Assembly: GCF_900109465.1 (NCBI RefSeq)
Contig: NZ_FOAZ01000004.1
Coordinates: forward strand, 310,001 to 374,000
Length of the DNA stretch: 64,000 bases
Direction of reading: 5' to 3'
Source: Streptacidiphilus jiangxiensis
GTDB lineage: Bacteria; Actinomycetota; Actinomycetes; Streptomycetales; Streptomycetaceae
Below, one piece after another: positions 9,270 through 17,568 of this stretch (within the stretch, counting starts at the first letter, position 1; each line of letters begins with the position of its first letter). The position numbers and the translations under genes are program-made. Under the pieces are notes generated by a model. It saw only the letters and a list, made by a program, of their open reading frames with translations. It was not told the origin of the DNA and did not search any database.

Positions 9270-10010
9270 CTAGTGGATGATGCCCGTGCGGAGAGCGACA
9301 GCGACCATGCCGGCGCGGTCGCCCGTGCCGAGCTTGCGGGCGATGCGGGCCAGGTGGGACTTGACCGTCAGCGCGGAGAGCCCCATGGCGACACCGATCG
9401 CCTTGTTCGACTGCCCCTCGGCCACCAGCCGCAGGACCTCGACCTCGCGGCCGGAGAGCTCGCGGTACGCCTGGGGTGCCGGCTGGCCCTGCGCCGGAGC
9501 AGCCTGCGGCATGCCCGGCGCGCCACCGGGCGGGATCTGCGCGCCCGGGAGGCCCGGACGACGCATGTGGGACGCCGCGCCGGGAAGGCCCGGACGCAGG
9601 GCCGGCACGCCGTTCATGCCGGGGCGCTGCGGGACGCCGTTGCCGACCCGGGTGCCGGTCACGACGTAGCCCTTCACGCCGCTGGCCAGCGCGCTGCGGA
9701 CCGCGCCGATGTCGTCGGCCGCGGACAGCGCCAGGCCGTTGGGCCAGCCCGCGGCGCGGGTCTCGGCGAGGATGGCGAGGCCGGAGCCGTCCGGGAGGTG
9801 GACGTCGGCCACACAGATGTCACGGGGGGTGCCGACCCGTGGCCGGGCCTCGGCGAGCGAGGAGGCCTCGATCACGTCGCGCACACCAAGGGCCCAGAGA
9901 TGCCGGGTGACCGTGGAGCGAACGCGCGGGTCCGCGATGACCACCATGGCGGTGGGCTTCGTCGGACGGTAGGCGACCAGGTTTGCGGGGTGCTCAAGGA
10001 GAACGGACAC
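9270..10010 (-). CDS. Orphan response regulator, LuxR/NarL-type output
   Basis: 246-residue DNA-binding regulator with no kinase beside it. The receiver-like domain (residues 1-105) keeps the phospho-acceptor Asp in CVADVHLPDGSG and the Lys in SGVKGYVV. A Gly/Pro/Met-rich linker (about 110-165, repeated PGLPG and RPG units) joins it to a NarL/FixJ HTH (LSGREVEVLRLVAEG, then LSALTVKSHLARIARKLG). The unusually long linker and lack of a cognate kinase suggest input other than classical phosphotransfer, though that is inference. An upstream leader of about 260 bases is noticeably more AT-rich than the surroundings. Confidence 0.88.
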   Translation of the reverse strand: MSVLLEHPANLVAYRPTKPTAMVVIADPRVRSTVTRHLWALGVRDVIEASSLAEARPRVGTPRDICVADVHLPDGSGLAILAETRAAGWPNGLALSAADDIGAVRSALASGVKGYVVTGTRVGNGVPQRPGMNGVPALRPGLPGAASHMRRPGLPGAQIPPGGAPGMPQAAPAQGQPAPQAYRELSGREVEVLRLVAEGQSNKAIGVAMGLSALTVKSHLARIARKLGTGDRAGMVAVALRTGIIH

Positions 10011-10270
10011 CAGGCCTCCTGTGGTGAGGTGCCGGGAAGAGGGTCACTGTCTGCTTCGGCACCATCGGTGCCCGGCTTTAGCGAATGATCACGATTGAGT
10101 GAGCGGCAAATCGGGCAGTTCGGATATTTTGTTCAGCTCGATTGAGCCTAAGTCACCCGTAAGTGATCAAAAGCGGTCGACACGCCGAACACGTGACCCA
10201 AATGTCCGAAATCGGATACCCCAGCGTACGCCGAAGCTGACGAACCTTCACCTGAACGAGAGAAGGAAAC
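10011..10270. other. Long AT-richer leader/promoter region of the response regulator
   Basis: No coding frame is convincing in this 260-base gap between DUF3000 and the regulator, which are both on the minus strand. Its base composition is clearly lower in GC than the flanks (for example GATATTTTGTTCAGC). That suits a promoter plus a long 5' UTR, but I could not place the -35 and -10 with confidence. Confidence 0.4.
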
Positions 10271-10978
10271 TCACGCCCCACCGCGCGGCTGCCGCCGCGT
10301 CGGCATCGGCACCACGCTGCTCGCGGGCCCCGACGTGACCGCACCACCGGCGCCCGGAGCGGGCAGCGGGAGCGGTGACGGCGGCAGGCCCGCGCACTGG
10401 CACAACAGCTCGCCCCACGCACGCAGGTGTGCCCCGAGGTTCAGGCCGGCGTCACCGCGCGCGATCGGCGTCCAGGACGCCCGGATCTCGATCTCCGTGC
10501 TGGACGGACGATCCGCCATGCCGCCGAAGTACTGCGAGTACGCGCGCGAGACCGTGCCGCTGGGCTCGGTGTAGGCGCAGCCGAACTGCTCCAGCGCGTC
10601 CGTCAGCCAGGACCAGCCGACCTCCGCGAGCAGCGGGTCGTCCGCGATCTCCCGTTCCAGGTCCGCCTGCGTCAGCGAGACCAGTCGGAACTCGCCCTGC
10701 CAGGCCTCGTGCCCGGACGGGTCGTGCAGCAGCACCAGCCGGCCGTCGGCCAGCTCCTCGCCGTCGGCCTCGACGGTCGCGGTCAGCGCGTGGGCGTAGG
10801 GCGCGAGCCGGCGCGGCGCCGGGGTCTGCCCGAGGGTGATCTCCGGCCGCAGCCGGGTGCCGAGCAACTCCGCGACCGCGGCACGGAACACCTCGGGTAC
10901 CGCTTGCTCCCCCGATGCCCCGTCGCCGAACGCGGATCCGCCCTCGTGCCTCGGCTTTCCGCCGCTCACCCCAGCCAT
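10271..10978 (-). CDS. DUF3000 family protein
   Basis: 235-residue soluble protein of an actinobacterial family of unknown function. Recognisable features are EVFRAAVAELLGTRLRPE near the N-terminus, a repeated beta-strand pattern in the middle and the conserved GSAYTEPSGTVSR-like region (GCAYTEPSGTVSRAYSQY). The Pro/Gly-rich C-terminal tail is likely disordered. It is divergent from hemE with 82 bases between the starts, an arrangement I recall from other Streptomyces genomes. No enzymatic residues can be assigned. Confidence 0.85.
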   Translation of the reverse strand: MAGVSGGKPRHEGGSAFGDGASGEQAVPEVFRAAVAELLGTRLRPEITLGQTPAPRRLAPYAHALTATVEADGEELADGRLVLLHDPSGHEAWQGEFRLVSLTQADLEREIADDPLLAEVGWSWLTDALEQFGCAYTEPSGTVSRAYSQYFGGMADRPSSTEIEIRASWTPIARGDAGLNLGAHLRAWGELLCQCAGLPPSPLPLPAPGAGGAVTSGPASSVVPMPTRRQPRGGA

Positions 10979-11060
10979 GCCGGAAGACTATGCGCCCGGC
11001 TCGTCCGCGCAGCGCAGACACCACGGAAGAGCGCCGCTTCGGGCGTGCGAAGATTTCACC

Positions 11061-12122
11061 GTGACCGAGAGCGCAAGCAGCAAGAGCAGCCCCACGTACG
11101 ACTCCGCGTTCATGCGCGCGTGCCGAGGGGAGGAGGTCCAGCACACCCCTGTCTGGTTCATGCGCCAGGCCGGTCGTTCGCTCCCCGAGTTCCGCAAGGT
11201 CCGCGAGGGCATCGCGATGCTGGACTCCTGCATGATGCCGGAGCTGGTCAAGGAGATCACCCTGCAGCCGGTCCGCCGGCACGACGTGGACGCGGCCGTC
11301 TACTACAGCGACATCGTGGTGCCGCTCAAGGCCATCGGCGTCGACCTGGACATCAAGCCCGGCGTCGGCCCCGTCATCGCCCACCCGGTGCGCACCCGCG
11401 CGGACCTCGCGCAGCTGCGTCCGCTGGAGCCGTCGGACGTCCCCTACGTCACCGAGGCCATCGGCCTGCTGACCGCCGAGCTCGGCGAGAAGCCGGTGAT
11501 CGGCTTCGCCGGTGCGCCGTACACGCTGGCCAGCTACCTCGTCGAGGGCGGCCCGTCGCGGACCTACGAGAACACCAAGGCCATGATGTACGGCGACCCG
11601 GAGCTGTGGGCCGAGCTCGTCGACCGCCTGGCCGTCATCACGGCCGGGTTCCTGAAGGTGCAGATCGAGGCCGGGGCCTCGGCGATCCAGCTCTTCGACT
11701 CCTGGGCGGGCGGGCTGGCCCCGGACGACTACCGCCGCAGCGTGCTCCCCGCCTCGCAGAAGGTGTTCGCGGAGGTCGCCTCCTACGGCGTCCCGCGGAT
11801 CCACTTCGGTGTGGGCACGGGCGAGCTGCTGGGCCTGATGAGCGAGGCGGGCGCGGACGTCGTCGGCGTCGACTGGCGCGTCCCGCTGGAGGAGGCGGCC
11901 CGCCGGATCGGCGGCACCAAGCCGCTCCAGGGCAACCTGGACCCGACGGTCCTGTTCGCCCCCGAGTTCGCCGTCCGCGCGAAGACGGACGAGGTCCTCG
12001 CCTCGGCGAAGGCCTCCGGCCGCGGCCACATCTTCAACCTCGGCCACGGCGTCCACCCGACCACGGACCCGGACGCGCTGACCCGCCTGACGGCCTACGT
12101 GCACGAGCAGACCCAGCGCTAG
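11061..12122 (+). CDS. hemE: Uroporphyrinogen decarboxylase
   Basis: Decarboxylates the four acetate side chains of uroporphyrinogen III to give coproporphyrinogen III in heme biosynthesis. Family motifs are the N-terminal VWFMRQAGRSLPEFRKVR, GFAGAPYTLASYLVEGG and the C-terminal FNLGHGVHPTTDPD. The start is GTG 11061, giving 353 residues, the family's usual length; the longer frame adds 75 unrelated residues antisense to DUF3000. No strong SD precedes the GTG. It is the first of three heme genes within 4.5 kb. Confidence 0.96.
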   Translation: MTESASSKSSPTYDSAFMRACRGEEVQHTPVWFMRQAGRSLPEFRKVREGIAMLDSCMMPELVKEITLQPVRRHDVDAAVYYSDIVVPLKAIGVDLDIKPGVGPVIAHPVRTRADLAQLRPLEPSDVPYVTEAIGLLTAELGEKPVIGFAGAPYTLASYLVEGGPSRTYENTKAMMYGDPELWAELVDRLAVITAGFLKVQIEAGASAIQLFDSWAGGLAPDDYRRSVLPASQKVFAEVASYGVPRIHFGVGTGELLGLMSEAGADVVGVDWRVPLEEAARRIGGTKPLQGNLDPTVLFAPEFAVRAKTDEVLASAKASGRGHIFNLGHGVHPTTDPDALTRLTAYVHEQTQR

Positions 12123-12127
12123 CCGAA

Positions 12128-12232
12128 AGGGGCGCGGGGAACTGCGCGAGCAACCACCGGCGTGCGGATGGCCCTGCTCGTTCGGCAAGTCACCACACAG
12201 GGTGGCTTGTCGCGCAGTTCCTCGCGCCCCTG
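12128..12232. repeat. Dispersed palindromic element, copy 4 (full length)
   Basis: AGGGGCGCGGGGAACTGCG on the left, CGCGCAGTTCCTCGCGCCCC on the right and the same GTGCGGATGGCCCTGCTCG middle as copy 3. It fills the convergent gap between hemE and the DUF4349 lipoprotein almost exactly, so it may act as the shared terminator. Confidence 0.8.
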
Positions 12233-12235
12233 CTG

Positions 12236-13237
12236 TCACTCCTCGTCTGCCTCGGGCTTGCGCCGACGGGTGAAGCGGTACGCGCCGTAGGCGATCAGTG
12301 CTGCGAGGGCCAGGAACGGGAAGCTCGCGCTGACAGCGATCAGCAGCCCCCGCCCGACCATGTACAGCGCGTGCCAGCCGGAGGCCAGCGCATGTCCGGC
12401 CGCGCTCCACGCGCCGTCGGTCTTCGGCTTCGCCGGCGGCGGGGGCGTCGCCGTCTGGAAGAGCTCCACCGTCACGGTCGACAGCGCGACCTGGCCGCGC
12501 AACGCCGCGACCTGGGACTCGAGAGAGTTCAGATCGGACTCCCGCGAGGTGACCGCCTGCTCCAGGGTGATCATGTCGCTCAGTGAGCCCGCCTGCTTCA
12601 TCAGCGTGGTGAGCCGGTCGATGCTGGCCTTCTCGCTCGCCACCCGCGCGTCGAGGTCGACGACCTGCGAGGTGACGTCCTGGCTGGACCGCTGCTGGGC
12701 CAGGACCGTGCCGAGGGAGCCGAGCTGCCCGAAGACGGTGTCGTACGACGCCGAGGGGATGCGCAGCACCATGATCGCGCCCTCGCCCGCCGCGTTCGAC
12801 GGGATGGGCAGCGTGGAGGCGGCCGTCGTGTCGCCCACGGTCCACGACAGCGTGCCCGCGTCGCCGACCTGCTCGGAGTCGAGGTAGCCGCCGACGGACT
12901 GCACCAGCGTCTGGGCCTGCTTCACCGCCGCGTCGACGTGCGCGCACCGCAGTTGGATCTGGCCGCTGTAGATGACGGACCGGTTCGATGCCGCAGCCGC
13001 CGCGCCCGACGACCCGGGCGAGGGCGCCGTGCTCGCCGCTCCTGCCGAACCCGCCGCGCCCCCCGCCGAAGCCGCCGCGCCCCCCGCTGCCGCGCCGGGT
13101 GCGTGCACGGGGGCCGCCCCCGCCGCGCTGCTGTTGCTGCTGCCCGCCTCGGAGCAGCCGGTCAGTGCCAGCCCCACCACCAGGAATCCCGCCGCCAGCG
13201 ACGCCCCGAGCCGGCGTCTGTGGTCCCTCGATCGCAT
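12236..13237 (-). CDS. DUF4349-domain membrane-anchored lipoprotein
   Basis: 333 residues. A signal peptide ends in a lipobox (LALTGC), so the mature protein should be lipidated on the outer face. An Ala/Gly/Ser-rich linker leads to the DUF4349 region (SVIYSGQIQLRCAHVDAAV through a predicted coiled coil, SEKASIDRLTTLMKQAGS... SDLNSLESQVAALRGQ). A C-terminal transmembrane helix with an Arg-rich tail (YRFTRRRKPEADEE) completes it. The ATG at 13237 has a strong GAGGGGAG SD. The protein thus seems tethered at both ends. Function unknown; it is divergent from hemG. Confidence 0.88.
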   Translation of the reverse strand: MRSRDHRRRLGASLAAGFLVVGLALTGCSEAGSSNSSAAGAAPVHAPGAAAGGAAASAGGAAGSAGAASTAPSPGSSGAAAAASNRSVIYSGQIQLRCAHVDAAVKQAQTLVQSVGGYLDSEQVGDAGTLSWTVGDTTAASTLPIPSNAAGEGAIMVLRIPSASYDTVFGQLGSLGTVLAQQRSSQDVTSQVVDLDARVASEKASIDRLTTLMKQAGSLSDMITLEQAVTSRESDLNSLESQVAALRGQVALSTVTVELFQTATPPPPAKPKTDGAWSAAGHALASGWHALYMVGRGLLIAVSASFPFLALAALIAYGAYRFTRRRKPEADEE

Positions 13238-13384
13238 GTGTTCGCTCCCCTCGTCACGGATCTCGCGGATTGGATGCCCGATCCGGGGGTGCGGTTCCCG
13301 ACACCGTGTCAACAAGGCGGTAACGAAAGGATCGAGCCCCGGCCACGGTCAGCGGCGCGGAGCCGGTGTGCGAGAGTGAAGGAC

Positions 13385-14854
13385 ATGGACCGCACGACGC
13401 ACACCCCCACCACCGACCAGTCCCGACCGCTCCCGCACGTGGTGGTGGTCGGCGGCGGGATCGCCGGACTCGCCGCCGCGGCGCGGCTGCGCGGCGTCGT
13501 CGGCGGGGGCGCCCGGGCGCGCGTCACGGTGCTGGAGGCCTCGCCGCGGTTCGGCGGCAAGCTGATGTCCGGCGAGGTCGGCGGGGTCGGTGTGGACCTC
13601 GGTGCCGAGTCCGTGCTGGCCCGGCGACCCGAGGCGATCACGCTGGCGCAGGCTGTCGGCCTCGCGGACGCCCTGCAGCCGCCGACCACCGCCAAGGCGT
13701 CGATCTGGACCCGTGGCGCGCTGCGCCCCATGCCGACCGGCCACCTCATGGGCGTCCCCGGCGACCTCGACGCGCTCGCCGCCTCCGGCGTCGTCTCGCC
13801 CGAGGGCCTCGCCCGCGCCGCCGAGGACGCGACGCTGCCGCGCACCGAGGTCGGCGCCGACGTCGCCGTGGGGGAGTACGTCGCCGCGCGGCTCGGCCGC
13901 GAGATCGTCGACCGCCTGGTCGAGCCGCTGCTCGGCGGCGTCTACGCCGGGCACGCCGACGCGATCTCGCTCGCCGCCGCCGTCCCGCAGTTGCTCGCCA
14001 TCGCGCAGCGCGAGCGCTCCGTGATCGAGGGCGTGCACGCGGCTCTCGCCACCGCCGCGCAGAACCCGAACCCGGCCCCCGTCTTCACCGGCATCGACGG
14101 CGGCATCGGCCGCCTGCCCGGTGCCGTCGCGGACGCCTGCCGCGCCGCCGGGGCCGAGCTCCGCACGGACACGCCCGTCGCCTCGCTGCGGCGCACCGCC
14201 GAGAGCTGGACGGTCACCACCGAGGGCGGCGAGGAGTTGGCCGCCGACGCCGTCGTGCTGGCCGTCCCCGCGACCGTCGCGGCCCGACTCCTGGCCGAGC
14301 TCGCGCCCGGCGCCGCGGCCGAGCTGGGCGGGATCGAGTACGCGGGCATGGCCCTGGTCACCCTCGCCTACCACCGCGCCGAGCTCGGCCCGCTGCCCGG
14401 CAGCGGCTTCCTCGCGCCGCCCGTCGACGGCCGGGCGATCAAGGCGTCGACGTTCTCCAGCAACAAGTGGGGCTGGCTCGACAAGGCCGCCCCCGAGAGC
14501 TTCGTGCTGCGCACCTCGCTGGGGCGCCAGGCCGAGGAGGCCGTCCTCGACCTCGACGACGCCGAGCTGGTCGCCCGCTCCCGTGCGGACCTGCGCGAGG
14601 CCGCGGGCATCACCGCCACCCCGTACGCGACGGCGGTGACGCGCTGGCACGCGGGCCTGCCGCAGTACCCCGTCGGGCACCCGGAGCGCGTCGCCCGCGT
14701 GGAGTCGGCGCTCGCGGCGCTGCCCGGCCTGGCGCTGTGCGGCGCGGCGTACCACGGCGTCGGCATCCCCGCGTGCATCGCCGACGGGTGGCGGGCGGCA
14801 ACCGCGGTGACTGCCGGCGAGGTCTCGCCGGACCTGGTGTCCGGCACGAAGTGA
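13385..14854 (+). CDS. hemG: Coproporphyrinogen III / protoporphyrinogen oxidase (HemY/CgoX type)
   Basis: 489-residue FAD-dependent oxidase. An N-terminal dinucleotide-binding motif ([17 protein letters not shown]) is followed by the family pattern [19 protein letters not shown] and the C-terminal [19 protein letters not shown]. In actinobacteria, which use the coproporphyrin-dependent heme route, this oxygen-dependent enzyme oxidises coproporphyrinogen III to coproporphyrin III. That assignment is supported here by hemQ only 20 bases downstream. The start is ATG 13385. Confidence 0.94.
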   Translation: MDRTTHTPTTDQSRPLPHVVVVGGGIAGLAAAARLRGVVGGGARARVTVLEASPRFGGKLMSGEVGGVGVDLGAESVLARRPEAITLAQAVGLADALQPPTTAKASIWTRGALRPMPTGHLMGVPGDLDALAASGVVSPEGLARAAEDATLPRTEVGADVAVGEYVAARLGREIVDRLVEPLLGGVYAGHADAISLAAAVPQLLAIAQRERSVIEGVHAALATAAQNPNPAPVFTGIDGGIGRLPGAVADACRAAGAELRTDTPVASLRRTAESWTVTTEGGEELAADAVVLAVPATVAARLLAELAPGAAAELGGIEYAGMALVTLAYHRAELGPLPGSGFLAPPVDGRAIKASTFSSNKWGWLDKAAPESFVLRTSLGRQAEEAVLDLDDAELVARSRADLREAAGITATPYATAVTRWHAGLPQYPVGHPERVARVESALAALPGLALCGAAYHGVGIPACIADGWRAATAVTAGEVSPDLVSGTK

Positions 14855-14874
14855 GCAAGGGAGACAATGGCCCC

Positions 14875-15594
14875 ATGAGCGACCAGAACACTGAGCACAC
14901 CGAGAAGGCGAAGCCGAAGGCTCGCGAGCTGAACGACGTCATCCGCTACACCCTGTGGTCGGTGTTCCGCCTCAAGGACGTGCTGCCGGACGACCGCACC
15001 GCGCTGGCGACCGAGGTCGAGGAGCTGTTCGCGCAGCTCGCCGAGAAGGACGTGACCGTCCGCGGCACCTACGACGTCTCCGGCCTGCGCGCCGACGCCG
15101 ACCTGATGATCTGGTGGCACTCCGAGAGCAGCGACAACCTGCAGGAGGCGTACAACCGCTTCCGCCGCACGGAGCTGGGCCGCCGCCTCGACCCCGTCTG
15201 GTCGAACATGGCGCTGCACCGCCCCGCGGAGTTCAACAAGTCGCACATCCCGGCGTTCCTCGCGGACGAGACGCCGCGCGAGTACATCTGCGTGTACCCG
15301 TTCGTGCGCTCGTACGACTGGTACCTGCTGGAGGACGCGGAGCGGCGCGAGCTGCTGGCCGAGCACGGCAAGATGGCCCGCGGCTACCCCGATGTCCGCG
15401 CCAACACGGTCGCGTCCTTCGCGCTGGGCGACTACGAGTGGCTCCTCGCCTTCGAGGCGGACGAGCTGTACCGCATCGTCGACCTCATGCGCCACCTCCG
15501 CGCTTCCCGCGCGCGCCTCCACGTCCGCGAGGAGGTCCCGTTCTACACGGGTCGTCGCAAGGCTGTCGCCGACCTGCTGGCCGGTCTGGCGTAG
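14875..15594 (+). CDS. hemQ: Coproheme decarboxylase (chlorite-dismutase-like HemQ/ChdC)
   Basis: 239-residue enzyme of the Cld fold that converts Fe-coproporphyrin III to heme b by two peroxide-dependent oxidative decarboxylations. Markers are [20 protein letters not shown], carrying the radical-forming Tyr region, then [20 protein letters not shown] and a C-terminal [15 protein letters not shown]. The ATG at 14875 has AGGGAG ten bases upstream and lies 20 bases after the hemG stop, so the two are one operon. The ferrochelatase gene of the route is not in the window. Confidence 0.95.
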   Translation: MSDQNTEHTEKAKPKARELNDVIRYTLWSVFRLKDVLPDDRTALATEVEELFAQLAEKDVTVRGTYDVSGLRADADLMIWWHSESSDNLQEAYNRFRRTELGRRLDPVWSNMALHRPAEFNKSHIPAFLADETPREYICVYPFVRSYDWYLLEDAERRELLAEHGKMARGYPDVRANTVASFALGDYEWLLAFEADELYRIVDLMRHLRASRARLHVREEVPFYTGRRKAVADLLAGLA

Positions 15595-15599
15595 CCGGA

Positions 15600-15693
15600 C
15601 AGGGGCGCGAGCAATCACCGGCGTGCGGATGGCCCTGTTACCGGGGGACCATCCGCACGCCGGTGGCTTTTCGCGCAGTTCCCCGCGCCCCTG
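15600..15693. repeat. Dispersed palindromic element, copy 5
   Basis: Here the central part is itself a near-perfect palindrome: CACCGGCGTGCGGATGG and CCATCCGCACGCCGGTG flank a short loop (about 15617-15665). The outer arms are shorter. It lies in the convergent gap after hemQ and could fold as a strong terminator or cruciform. Confidence 0.75.
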
Positions 15694-15703
15694 ACGCCTG
15701 CAC

Positions 15704-16564
15704 CTACCTGCGGGAGCGAATGGTCAATCCTGCCCGCAGCCGCGCGTCACGCAGCGCCCTCGGGCCGCGGAAGGTGACGGTGGTGAGCGGGTCGGGGTTA
15801 CGGCGGCCCGGGCTGAGGGCGCGAAGCAGTTGCTGGCCGGCCGGGGCCGCCCAGGGGGTGACCGGGTGGAACTCCGCGCGGGCCATCAGCAAGGTGCCGG
15901 CCGTCAGGATCAGCGGCAGGAGGAACCACGCCGCAGGCTCCAGCAGGCTCTCGTGCGCGCCGGTGAGCAGGTTCCGCACGCCGACGGTGGCCAGCGCCGT
16001 CGTCCCGAGAGCCACCGTGGCGAGCAGCGCGACGCGGACCGCCATGACTGCCTGGGCCATCGCCGCGCGGGTGCCGGGGGAGACCGCGAGGCCGACCTCG
16101 GCGAGGGAGCGGGCCAGGGTGACGACGGACGGGCCGACCGCGACCTCGCGGCGGACCTCCTCGGTCCGCCGCTGACCGTCGGGGCCGAGCGCCGCGATGA
16201 CCTCGGACTCCAGTTGGGTGTCGGGCACCGGGCGGGCCACCGAGGTCCAGCCGGTGTGGGCGATGTGGAGCAGGCCGCGGCCGGTCATGTCCAGGAGCGT
16301 CACGTCCACGACGCGTTCCGGACCGCCCGCGAGGTACGCCGCCTCCGCGGTCGACGCGCGCGCCTCAGGCGGGTTCGGCGCCGACGCGGTGGTCAGCCGG
16401 GGGTCGCTCGCGGCAGCCAGTCGGCACAGCCGGAGGGACGACAGCGCTGCCAGCAGGAACGCGGGCACCAGGAACAGGTACGGCATGATGGCCAACCAAC
16501 CCGAGTGGCGGCCGCTCCTCAAGATGCGCCCGGCGACGGATACCCAACCGTGATCGACCGTCAC
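15704..16564 (-). CDS. TIGR04222-domain membrane protein
   Basis: Up to 286 residues. A first hydrophobic helix (MPYLFLVPAFLLAALSSLRL) is followed by the family hallmark EAAYLAGGPERVVDVTLLDM, a winged-helix-like cytoplasmic region and two further helices (AVRVALLATVALGTTALATV; PAAWFLLPLILTAGTLLM). Function unknown; the family is common in streptomycetes. The start is ambiguous. GTG 16564 lies where third-position GC switches into this frame, but its SD is too close. ATG 16486 gives 260 residues, a normal length. It overlaps the next gene out of frame. Confidence 0.75.
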   Translation of the reverse strand: MTVDHGWVSVAGRILRSGRHSGWLAIMPYLFLVPAFLLAALSSLRLCRLAAASDPRLTTASAPNPPEARASTAEAAYLAGGPERVVDVTLLDMTGRGLLHIAHTGWTSVARPVPDTQLESEVIAALGPDGQRRTEEVRREVAVGPSVVTLARSLAEVGLAVSPGTRAAMAQAVMAVRVALLATVALGTTALATVGVRNLLTGAHESLLEPAAWFLLPLILTAGTLLMARAEFHPVTPWAAPAGQQLLRALSPGRRNPDPLTTVTFRGPRALRDARLRAGLTIRSRR

Positions 16565-16880
16565 TCCTCCGGCGCAACGCCACGGCCAGTGCGAGCCAGG
16601 CCAGCGCGGCCAGCACCACGAAGCCGGCCAACGGCGGCCGGGCCGCCGGTGAGGCCGCCGGTGACGCCTCGGACGCGGTCGTGCCCATCGTGGCGTGGGA
16701 CCAGCGGAACGTGGCGATCGCCGCGAGCAGCAGGGCCAGTAGCAGTGCGCCGAGCAGAAGTCGTCGGGCCGCGCGGAAGGCGCGGGCACTGTGGCGGGCG
16801 CCGGAGCTGGTCCACAGGACCAGCCCGGCGGCCGGGCCGACGCCGACCGCCGCCGCGACGAACAGTGGATCGAGGCTCAT
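16365..16880 (-). CDS. Small membrane protein, out-of-frame overlap or frameshift
   Basis: An excellent GGAGGAGG SD precedes ATG 16880. The first 105 or so residues look real, with three hydrophobic segments (PLFVAAAVGVGPAAGLVLW; LLLGALLLALLLAAIATF; GFVVLAALAWLALAVAL) ending in Arg-rich RRR. After that point (about 16566) third-position GC falls, and the frame looks like a shadow of the TIGR04222 gene. Either the two genes overlap with a lost stop, or a single-base insertion in GGAGGAGTGA has split one protein. A different frame does end in GAGGAGTGA exactly there. Confidence 0.5.
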   Translation of the reverse strand: MSLDPLFVAAAVGVGPAAGLVLWTSSGARHSARAFRAARRLLLGALLLALLLAAIATFRWSHATMGTTASEASPAASPAARPPLAGFVVLAALAWLALAVALRRRSDGRSRLGIRRRAHLEERPPLGLVGHHAVPVPGARVPAGSAVVPPAVPTGCRERPPADHRVGAEPA

Positions 16881-16905
16881 CCGGACACCTCCTCCGAAGA
16901 GGGAA

Positions 16906-16932
16906 GGAGCCAGGTCCCCCGCACCTGGCTCC
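16906..16932. terminator. Hairpin terminator downstream of the PIN gene
   Basis: GGAGCCAGGT at 16906-16915 pairs perfectly with ACCTGGCTCC at 16923-16932 around a 7-base loop. It lies 60 bases beyond the stop of the minus-strand PIN gene and just upstream of the small membrane protein. Confidence 0.6.
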
Positions 16933-16992
16933 ACAGTGGAGAGCATGTCCGCCGGCAGGCGCTCCGGGAAGAGCCGGACGGGATTCTCAGAG

Positions 16993-17568
16993 CTAGATTT
17001 GAGCTTTCCCCGGCCTTGCGGTGTCGAACTCGTGCGGTCCCGAACTGATCCGGTGGAGGCGGCGGCCGGCCTCCGTCATCCGTCGCAGCAGGTCGTGGGC
17101 CTCGACGGGGGTGATCAGGCGTTCGCGCGCGGCTGCGGCGGCCAGGTCGTAGGTCTCCAGGGTGGTGATCCCGCGGCGGCGGGCGTAGCGGGCGGCGTCG
17201 CGGTCGTCGGAGATCCAGACGGAGCGGCGGAACTCCGGTTCCTTGGTGATCAGGGCGAGCGTCTCGGCCTCGCCGAGATGCTGGGTGGGGCGGCGCCGGT
17301 CGCCGCCGAAGACGGCGCGGCGCAGCCGTTCGACCTCGGTGCGGACGCCCGCGTCGGTGATCTCGATCGGTTCGCCGAGTGCGCCGCCGTCCACGAGACC
17401 GGTCAGCGGCGGCAGGTGGCGGGCGGAGAGCCGGGCCTCCCGGGCGACCGCCTCGGACCAGCGGCCCCGACCGTCGAGCACCTTCTCCAGTAACGCGAGC
17501 CGGTCGACGGCCGCGAAGTTGCAGAGCACCGTGTTGTCGGGGAACCACCACTGGGTCCGACCGGTCAT
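16993..17568 (-). CDS. PIN-like domain protein (DUF3368-type), partner of XRE-ImmA
   Basis: 191 residues. The acidic residues expected of a PIN nuclease are visible: Asp in WWFPDNTVLCNF, Glu in GEAETLALI and the Asp pair in VWISDDRDAARYARRRGI. The spacing resembles DUF3368-type PIN proteins, which often act as toxins or RNases. The ATG at 17568 overlaps the TGA of the XRE-ImmA gene (ATGA), so the two are translationally coupled. This suggests a two-component toxin/regulator cassette. RNase activity is inference. Confidence 0.78.
   Translation of the reverse strand: MTGRTQWWFPDNTVLCNFAAVDRLALLEKVLDGRGRWSEAVAREARLSARHLPPLTGLVDGGALGEPIEITDAGVRTEVERLRRAVFGGDRRRPTQHLGEAETLALITKEPEFRRSVWISDDRDAARYARRRGITTLETYDLAAAAARERLITPVEAHDLLRRMTEAGRRLHRISSGPHEFDTARPGKAQI

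Noticed and set aside
13366-15594. 742-codon fusion of an upstream frame with hemQ
   Set aside because: The first 500 codons are an Arg-rich shadow of hemG. The hemQ frame simply continues upstream without a stop; the SD at 14860 and the family length fix the start at 14875.
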